Source of the DNA: Haematobia irritans
Taxonomy: Eukaryota; Arthropoda; Insecta; Diptera; Muscidae
Direction of reading: 5' to 3'
NCBI RefSeq assembly: GCF_050003625.1
Contig: NC_134400.1
Span: forward strand, 43,386,557 to 43,450,556
DNA length: 64,000 nucleotides
Below, piece by piece: positions 56,727 to 64,000 of the stretch. The position numbers and the translations under genes are program-made. Below the pieces are notes generated by a model that was not told where the DNA came from, searched no databases, and saw only the letters and a list, made by a program, of their open reading frames with translations. Position 1 is the stretch's first letter. Each line of letters begins with the position of its first letter.

Positions 56727-57912
56727 TTTTATACCCTCCACCATAGGATGGGGTATATTAACTTTGTCATTCCGTTTGTAACACATCGAAATAGTGCTCT
56801 AAGACCCCATAAAGTATATATATTCTGGGTGAAATTCTGAGTCGATCTGAGCATGTCCGTCCATCCGTCAGTCCGTCCGTACGCCTGTTGAAATCACGCT
56901 AACTTCCGAACGAAACAAGCTATCGACTTGAAACTTGGCACAAGAAGTTGTTATTGATGTAGGTCGGATGGTATTGCAAATTGGCCATATCGGTCCGCTT
57001 TTACGTATAGCCCCCATATAAACGGACTCCCAAATTTGGCTTGCGATTGCTCTAAGAGAAGCAAATTTCATCTGATCCGGCTGAAATTTGGTACGTGGTG
57101 TTAGTATATGGTATTTAATAACCATGCAAAAATTGATCCATATCGGTCCTTAATTACATATAGCCCCCATATAAACCGATCCCCAGATTTGGCCTCCGGA
57201 GCCCCTTGGAAGAGCAAAATTCATCCGATTCAGTTGAAATTTGGTACGTGATTTTAGTATATGGTATCCAACAACCATGCAGGAATTGGTTCATATCAGT
57301 CCATAATTATATATAGCCCCCATATAAACCGATCCCCAGATTTGACCTCCGGTGCCTTTTGGAGAAGCAAAATTCATTCGATCTGGTTGAAATTTGGTAC
57401 GTGGTGGTAGTATATGATATATAACATCCATGCCAAAAGTTGTCCATATCAGTCTATAATCATATATAGCCTCCATATAAACCGATCCCTAGATTTGGTT
57501 TTGGAACCTCTTAGAGGAGCAAATTTCATCCGAGTCAGTTGAAATTTGGTACATTGTGCTAGTATATGGCCGTTAACAACCATGCCTAACTAGGTCCATA
57601 TCGGTCTATAGTTATATATAGGCCTCAGATAAATCGATCTCCAATCACACAAAAATTAGTCCATATCAATAATTGTATATAGCCCCCATCTGGGGGTAGG
57701 TTTATGTGAGGGCTATACCTAAAAGTCCAATACGGCCCATTAGCAATATCATCTGACCTACAACTACGTGTACCACTTAGAATTTCACCCCGACCCAGAA
57801 TAGATAGACTTTATGGGGTCGAGACCAGTATTTCGATGTGTTACAAACATAATGACAAAGTTAATACAGACCCCATTCTATGATGGAGGGCTATGGTGGA
57901 GGGTATAAACAC
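56727..57912. mobile_element. Two family B pieces in inverted order
   Basis: Bases 56727-57685 are family B on - (tail at the left, 153-bp units after). Bases 57690-57912 are family B on + and end with a tail near 57880-57910 (GGAGGGCTATGGTGGAGGGTATAA, the hairpin end doubled). Both tails face outwards and neither piece has a head. Confidence 0.65.
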
Positions 57913-57987
57913 TATATCGATACATATTCTGATGGAGGGCAGGCCAAAAGTGGTAGCCCATTATTTTTAAAATTTTGATAATGCTTA

Positions 57988-59308
57988 CACTGGTAGAAAA
58001 AGTTTCGTTAATACGGTGAATTTCTACGTTGTATTAACGAAATTCTTCATTAAAAGTCAGCCAACGTAGCATTTCGTTATAACAACGTAATTTTACGTTA
58101 TATTTACGAAACCTTTTATGGAGTACATTTCGTAGTATTAACGAATAATTACGTTGCTATTACGTAGCCTTTTTGTTGTATTAACGAATATTATTCGTTG
58201 CATGAACGAAAATCATTCATTCTATGAACCCAGTTTTTTCATTGTATGAATGAAAGGCGAACGTTGTATAAATGAACACAAACGTTATATTAATGAAACC
58301 CATTTATATTCTCGTGCAGTAGGAAATAATATTTATTGATAAATTAAGTAATTTAATAATCATATAGTGGGACTTTAACTTAAGAAAAAAAGCCTCTAAT
58401 TTCTAAGACCAAAAATGATAATCTTATCGCCGTGTCCATTTATCCAATTTATTTTTGCAACCAAGGTACGGTAATTGTTCCGCCTTCTTCATCTGAAAGT
58501 TCACTTGCTCGTGGCATTTTCACTAAAGATTAAACATTTACACAAAATTTCTTGCGAATATACAAAAAAACACCAATTTAACTCACCCACCATCTATGCT
58601 TATTATTCACAACGAAACTGTAATGAGCCTGTGCACTCTTCAGCGAAAAGAACGTAAATGTTGTTAAGGTTTGCCCATCACACAAGTTTTTTGTTGAACT
58701 TTTTACCGTTTGTTTTTCAAGACGCACACGCAAACATGTGCATATTGCCATGCTTAGATGTGTTGTACAAATTACATAGACGCTACAGACGTATTAGAGA
58801 GAGTATGGAGAGACGTTTTAGAGAGAGAGGGAGAGACAGTACAGAGAGGCAGAAATACTCAAACTCCCATTCGTAGTATTAATGAACATATTTCATTAAT
58901 ATGACGAAATATAACAATTTAAAATTTATTTTTTAAGTATCCATATCATTATATTAACGATCGCTTTCGTTTTATAAATGAAATTTTCAATTCCAATTTC
59001 GAAGTATATAAAACAACTGCTAAAAGTTTCCAAAAGTTACTCTCTATGTGCAAATGATTGTAATAATTTCATCGTGGAAAATTGTTTTATTCTAATTCTT
59101 GAAAAAATTACAAAGTCAATATTCGTAATATTAACGAAACGTTTTTCATTAATATAACGAAAAACCAAAACACAAAATTGACTTTTAACGATTGATTTCG
59201 TTGTATTAACGATCACTTTGATTCTTATAACGAAAAATTTCGTAATATTAACGAAAAATAATCAACGAAGCCCGTTCGTTAATAGTACGAACCATTTTTC
59301 TACCAGTG
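57988..59308. mobile_element. TA-flanked MITE full of ATTAACGAA words
   Basis: TA on both sides (57986-57987, 59309-59310). The ends are CACTGGTAGAAAAA on both sides, read inwards. Toward each end, forms of TTCGTnnTATTAACGAA recur at least fifteen times in both directions, most of them self-complementary. The middle (58330-58870) lacks them. Confidence 0.75.
58449..58517 (-). CDS. Very short open frame in the MITE centre
   Basis: On - an ATG at 58517 opens a 22-residue frame (MPRASELSDEEGGTITVPWL...) ending at TAA. It may be the relic first exon of a lost transposase. Function is unknown and it may be chance. Confidence 0.2.
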   Translation of the reverse strand: MPRASELSDEEGGTITVPWLQK

Positions 59309-59310
59309 TA

Positions 59311-59382
59311 GTGTAGTATAATTTAGATTACTGGTAATGCTAAACATAATCACTTGCGGTTACCTAGTTCCTGCTGGGTATA
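59311..59382. repeat. End fragment of the CCCAGCAAAAACT-type MITE
   Basis: GGTAATGCTAAACATAATC...GGTTACCTAGTTCCTGCTGGG resembles the right end at 62240-62286. Confidence 0.55.
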
Positions 59383-59615
59383 GAATTCATAGATTATAAT
59401 AATTTTTGCCATGGAAGCTAGATGACTGCAATCACATCCAACAGAATCTAAATTGGTTTGAGTTAAATGGAGTAACCAATCCATTTAGTCGGCCGATCAA
59501 CCACATTTTCTATATCAAGATTATCGCAATGTATTTATTCAGCGAGCATTTAGCCTATTAATCACAGAGACCATTAAAACTCTTATCGCATTGACATGTT
59601 TAAGATAAATCTATA
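59383..59615. other. Unassigned spacer
   Basis: No gene or repeat recognised. Confidence 0.4.
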
Positions 59616-59617
59616 TA

Positions 59618-60048
59618 CACTCAAAAAAAAAGTGAACCCTCCCGAGTTCATGGAAATTATTACAATTCAGTTTAAATTTCTCCAATATGGAAAGTTTTCT
59701 TGATTTTTATATTTTTTGTGTACGTTAGTTGAATTAACCAAAGAAGGAGACAAAATTATTCACAGATGGAGTATAAAACTAAATTCGTATTTCCCAGAAA
59801 TTCTCAAAATTTGTACATTTTGCCATAAATATGCCCATCTTGAACTTCGTATGGCGCTAACGATTTTTTAAAATTTTTTCCTTCAAACTACAAAATTTTC
59901 TTTAGCAATTGTTTAATTATTTTTTATAAATTTTGAATTTAGCGAAAAATATATTTTTGTGATATCGGTGTATTCAATTCCGTTTAGTTGAAATATTCTA
60001 AACTTAACCTACATATTCCTTTCGAGTGAATCCATTTTTTTTGGAGTG
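59618..60048. mobile_element. TA-flanked MITE, CACTCAAAAAAAAAGTGAA type
   Basis: TA on both sides. The ends are CACTCAAAAAAAAAGTGAA and, read back, CACTCCAAAAAAAATGGA. The inside (AAATTTGTACATTTTGCC, CTTCAAACTACAAAATTTTC, GATATCGG) matches 20055-21655 and part of 2490-2715. 431 bp, no open frame. Confidence 0.72.
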
Positions 60049-60547
60049 TAAATTCGTATTTAAAATATACCACAATTGCGTTGTAGTTAACCACAATATT
60101 TTTTATTCAGGCTAAATGTGTTCTTTCCCAGGCTCTTTGGGGAATAATTTGTCTCACAATGATTGTACATAAAGTACAAGGAGTTTAAATAACAAAATTA
60201 AGATATATTTTAATGACAACATTCACAACAAAACGAAACTTGAAACATGTGTACAAATATGGAATCAAAGAAATCTCAAGAAAATTACTTAAGATATGAC
60301 TCTGGTTTTTCAGTTCGTTTTATCACAGTAATGTAGGCCAGCTCACAAAGACAGAACATCACAAATCCCCGAAGAACCCTAAAACTCAATGAACAGTGAA
60401 CATTCAAGACTGCTTCCATGACAATTCACTGGTGCTGATGGTGATAACACATTATGTGGATGAACAACAAGAAATTTCACTATCGCAAACAATGTAAAAT
60501 TGAAGTGATTTTATTCTCGAAAATGATCCCTTAGAGTTGAGTTTTCA
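60049..60547. other. Probably unique intergenic sequence
   Basis: No gene or repeat recognised. Confidence 0.4.
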
Positions 60548-63500
60548 TTATACCCTTCACCACTACTGTGGTACAGGGTATAATAAGTTTGTGCGAAGCA
60601 GTACTCACAGACCCATCTTTTAGTATACCGATCGGCTTAGAATCAAATTCTGAGTCGATTTAGCGATGTCCGTCTGTCTGTCTGTCTGTCTGTCTGTTGA
60701 TCTATTCTTGTGTGCAAAGTCCAGCTCGCAGTTTAAGTCGGATCGTCCTCAAATTTGGCATAGGGTCTTTTTTCGGCTCAAAGACGATTCCTATTGATTT
60801 TGGAAAAAAAATCGGTTCAGATTTAGATATAGCTGCTATATATATTTATAACCGATCTGGTCATAAATGACGTATTTATCAACCGATCTGCTTCCAATTT
60901 CGTATAAGCGAATATTTTGTGAGTCTTCCAAATTTTGCCGAATATCAATCAAATCGGTTCAGATTCAGATATAGCTCTAATATATCAGATTCAGATATAG
61001 CTCCGATTTACGTGAAATTTTGGACAGGGAGTAAAATTAACATTATAAACTTGCACACCGAATTTGGTTGAAATCGGTGCAATTTTAGATATAGCTCCCA
61101 TATATAGATTTCGCCCGATTTACACTCCTATGGCCCTAGAGGCCAAAGTTCTACTCGGAGCTACGTAAAATTTTGCACAGGAAGTAGAACTAGCATTATA
61201 AGAATACATGCCGAATTTGGTTGAAATCGGTTCAGATTTAGATATAGCTTCCATATATATCTCTCGTCCGATTTACAGTCACATGACCACCGTAGGTCAA
61301 AATTTCACTCCAATTTTCTTAAAATTAGACACACCCAGCAAAAACTCTAATTACCAGGTAATCTTGTAGGTAAGCCTATTTAAAAATTAATAACCACTTA
61401 TTAATTGGCATCGCTCCAGATTACATTTACATACGCATGTCCTAGGAGGAAAGTACTTCTCCCCAGGCATACTTTCGGCCACAAAATAAGTAGTGCATTT
61501 AAAGCATATAATCACCTAATATGTAATCACTTATTCGTTGATACACCAAAGCTTGCAAAATAGCCACTTATTGTCTCAGGCAACCAAATCTCGAAAATAT
61601 TGATTTCAATCGCCGATTACAATAGATCAAAATATGGCGAGTAATGCTGTAATAGGAGCACTGCACCCAGAAAAAAATTTGCCTTCTAAACTAAATGGAA
61701 AAATGTTCATAAATTTAGTTTAGCCATTTTATTTCCATTAAGTTAAAATTTTTTGTAATATAATAGAATTTACTTGTTTCAGTAAAAAAATCCTAAACTG
61801 AAAGCAGTTAGGAATAGTTCATTAACTAGAATAAGGCATGGCATTTTACTAATACTGTTTTCTTCACAGGGTATAAGAATTTACTACTGAACAAGAAAAT
61901 TTTATTCACTGATAACAAAGCATTCGTAAAAATGAACAAAACTCGAACTAAAACCAAGTTTTAAATTTAGTAAAATTTCTTATAAAATGATAATTCTGAC
62001 TTCCTTTATTATAGAAAGCTTATCATACATACGAATAGCACTTAGCATAGAAAAATATTTTAGTTCATTCGTACTAAGAAATATTCAATTCTTTCAATTC
62101 TATTTTATTAAGCCAACTGCCTAAAAATTAGAGAATTAGAGAAATCTGAAATTACCCAGAGGTATTTATTGTTGCCATTACAAATAAGTCATTATAACTC
62201 ACCGCAATGTAATGCAATGTGTAATGAGAGCTTTACTCCTGGTAATGCAAATTGTAATGAGATGTGGTTACCTAGTTTTTGCTGGGCAGGGAATGGAATT
62301 AACATTTTTACTATGCATGCCAAATTTAGTTGAAATTGGTTGAGATTTAGATATAGCTGCATTATATATCTTTCGTCCGAAATGCACTTATATGGTCCCA
62401 GATGTCAAAATTTCACTCCGATTTACTTGAAGTTTTTGCACAGAGAGTACGACTAACACTCTTGCGCCACACTGTGGAACAGGGTATTATAAGTTAGTGC
62501 ATATGTTTGCAACACCCAGAAGGAGACTAGATAGACACATGGTGTCTTTGGCAAAAATGCTCAGGGTGGGCTCCTGAGTCGATATTGCCATGTCCATGTC
62601 ACGGACAGACGTCATTTTTGTAATCAAAGTCTACGTCGCAGTTTTGTCCAATCGACTTCAAATTTGGCACAAGTATGTGTTTTGGCTCAGAATAGATACC
62701 TATTGATTTTGGAAGAAACCGGTTCAGATTTAGATATAGCTCCCATATATATATTTCGCCCGATATGGACTTATATGGCCCCAGAAGCCAGAGTTTTACC
62801 CTAATTTGCTTAAAATTTAGCACAAGAAGAACAATTAATACTATAGTCAAGTGCGCCAAATTTTATTGAAATCAGTTCAGATTTAGATATAGCTCCCATA
62901 TATATTTATCGCCCGATATGGACTAATACGGCCCCAGAAGCCAGAGTTTTACCCTAATTTGCTTAAAATTTAGCACAAGAAGAACAATTAATACTATAGT
63001 CAAGTGCGCCAAATTTTATTGAAATCGTTTCACATTTAGATATAGCTCCCATATATATCGTTCGCCCGATTTGCACTCATATGACCACAGTGGCAAATCT
63101 TTTACTCCGAGTTAAGTGAAATTTTGCACAGGGAGTAGAATTAGCATTGTAGCTATGCGTGCCAAATTTGGTTGAAATCGGTTGAGATTTAGATATATCT
63201 CCCATATATATCGTTCGCCCGATTTGCACTCATATGACCACAGTGGTCAATCTTTTACTCCGAGTTAAGTGAAATTTTGCACAGGGAGTAGAATTAGCAT
63301 TGTAGCTATGCGTGCCAAATTTGGTTGAAATCGGTTAAGATTGAGATATATCTCCCATATATAGCTTACGCCCGATTTACACTCATATGGCCATAGAGCA
63401 ATTTTTTAACTCCGATTTAGTTGAAATTTTGCACAGGGAGTAGAATAAGCATTGTAGCTATGCGTGCCAAATTTGGTTGAAATCGGTTGAGATTTAGATA

Positions 63501-64000
63501 TATCTCCCATATATAGCTTTCGCCCGATTTACACTCATATGACTACAGAGGCCAATTTTGAACTCCGATTTAATTGAAATTTTGCACAGGGAGTAGAATT
63601 AGCATTGTAGCTATGCGTGCCAAATTTGGTTAAAATCGGTTAAGATTGAGATATATCTCCCATATATAGCTTGCGCCCGATTTACACTCATATGACCATA
63701 GAGGCAAGTTTTTAACTCCGATTTAGTTGAAATATTGCACAGGGAGTAGAATTAGCATTGTAGCTATGCGTGCCAAATTTGGTTGAAATCGATTCAGATT
63801 TGGATATAGCTTCCATATATATGTTTTTCTGATTTCGACAAAAATGGTCAGAATACCAACATTTTCCTTGTAAAATCGCCACTGCTTAGTCGAAAAGTCG
63901 TAAAAATGACTCTAATTTTCCTAAACTTCTAATACAAATATATCGAGCGATAAATCATAAATAAAATTTTACGAAGTTTTCTTAAAATTGCTTCAGATTT
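60548..64000 (-). mobile_element. Family A element, minus, running off the window
   Basis: The hairpin tail is at 60548-60590, GTCTGTCTGTCTG at 60670-60698, then many 153-bp units, broken by a MITE at 61334-62286. A second tail-like piece (CACACTGTGGAACAGGGTATTATAAG) is at about 62465-62495, so two units are joined, as in the other A clusters. The sequence near 63820-64000 is the region just after the head; the head lies past the end. Confidence 0.72.
61334..62286. mobile_element. MITE with CCCAGCAAAAACT ends, inside family A
   Basis: The left CCCAGCAAAAACT and right AGTTTTTGCTGGG are perfect inverted repeats over 13 bases. GGTAATC/GGTTACC-like words are repeated near both ends. At 61666-62160 a different sequence beginning CACCCAGAAAAAAA lies inside. 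Family A text flanks both sides. Confidence 0.72.

Noticed and set aside
58658..58876. Open frame of 72 residues ending in an Arg-rich run
   Set aside because: It lies in the middle of a MITE and includes an AGAGAG simple repeat; no homology recognised.

Overview
The window is AT-rich eukaryotic nuclear DNA from a higher fly (Brachycera, most likely a calyptrate such as a muscid). This rests on intron-rich genes with insect-type splice sites and polyA signals, DINE-1/mini-me-type repeats carrying (GTCY)n tracts, mariner/Tc1, hAT and R1-like elements, and insect-like sulfotransferase and polypeptide GalNAc-transferase proteins. Species is inference. All repeat comparisons were made by eye.

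Two host genes can be assembled exon by exon. (1) A cytosolic sulfotransferase on + (five exons, 3292-15099, predicted 325 aa); introns 1 and 2 are swollen by repeats, and the intron 2/exon 3 junction occurs three times in tandem with a 335-bp period. A single paralogous exon, on the opposite strand, lies 7 kb downstream (22290-22617) with no partner exons. (2) A polypeptide N-acetylgalactosaminyltransferase on + (exons at 27202-27707, 40542-44246, 49129-49782; 642 aa if uninterrupted). Its second exon is split by a 2.9-kb hAT element (40938-43865) with an 8-bp target duplication. That hAT itself carries a second hAT-type MITE and a DINE-1-like element, so this allele should be broken.

Most of the rest is repeats. 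Three related DINE-1/mini-me-like families (called A, B and C here) share one plan: a head with a GC-rich palindrome, an internal array of 153-bp units, a (GACN)n tract and a 3' hairpin tail. They occupy roughly 0.3-2.4, 3.9-8.9, 15.1-19.3, 19.5-21.8, 23.5-26.6, 29-35.8, 37.4-39.1, 42.2-43.8, 45.7-47.7, 49.9-52.6, 54.2-57.9 and 60.5-64.0 kb. A 29-bp palindromic minisatellite is part of family B and also stands alone (for example 11.3-13.1 kb). R1-like LINE fragments lie at 4.0-5.7 (-), 28.3 (-), 35.9-40.5 (-) and 44.3-49.0 kb (+), several interrupted by DINE elements. Two mariner/Tc1-type elements lie at 8964-10252 and 29354-30289. Several TA-flanked MITEs occur; one kind carries two divergent tRNA-like pol III promoter modules (15.8-17.6 and 52.7-54.0 kb).

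The most notable points are the nested insertion in the GalNAc-transferase exon, the triplicated splice junction, the orphan sulfotransferase exon, the covarying ends and fixed 153-bp period of the three DINE-like families, and the tRNA-like-carrying elements. I saw no CRISPR array, rRNA or canonical tRNA gene.
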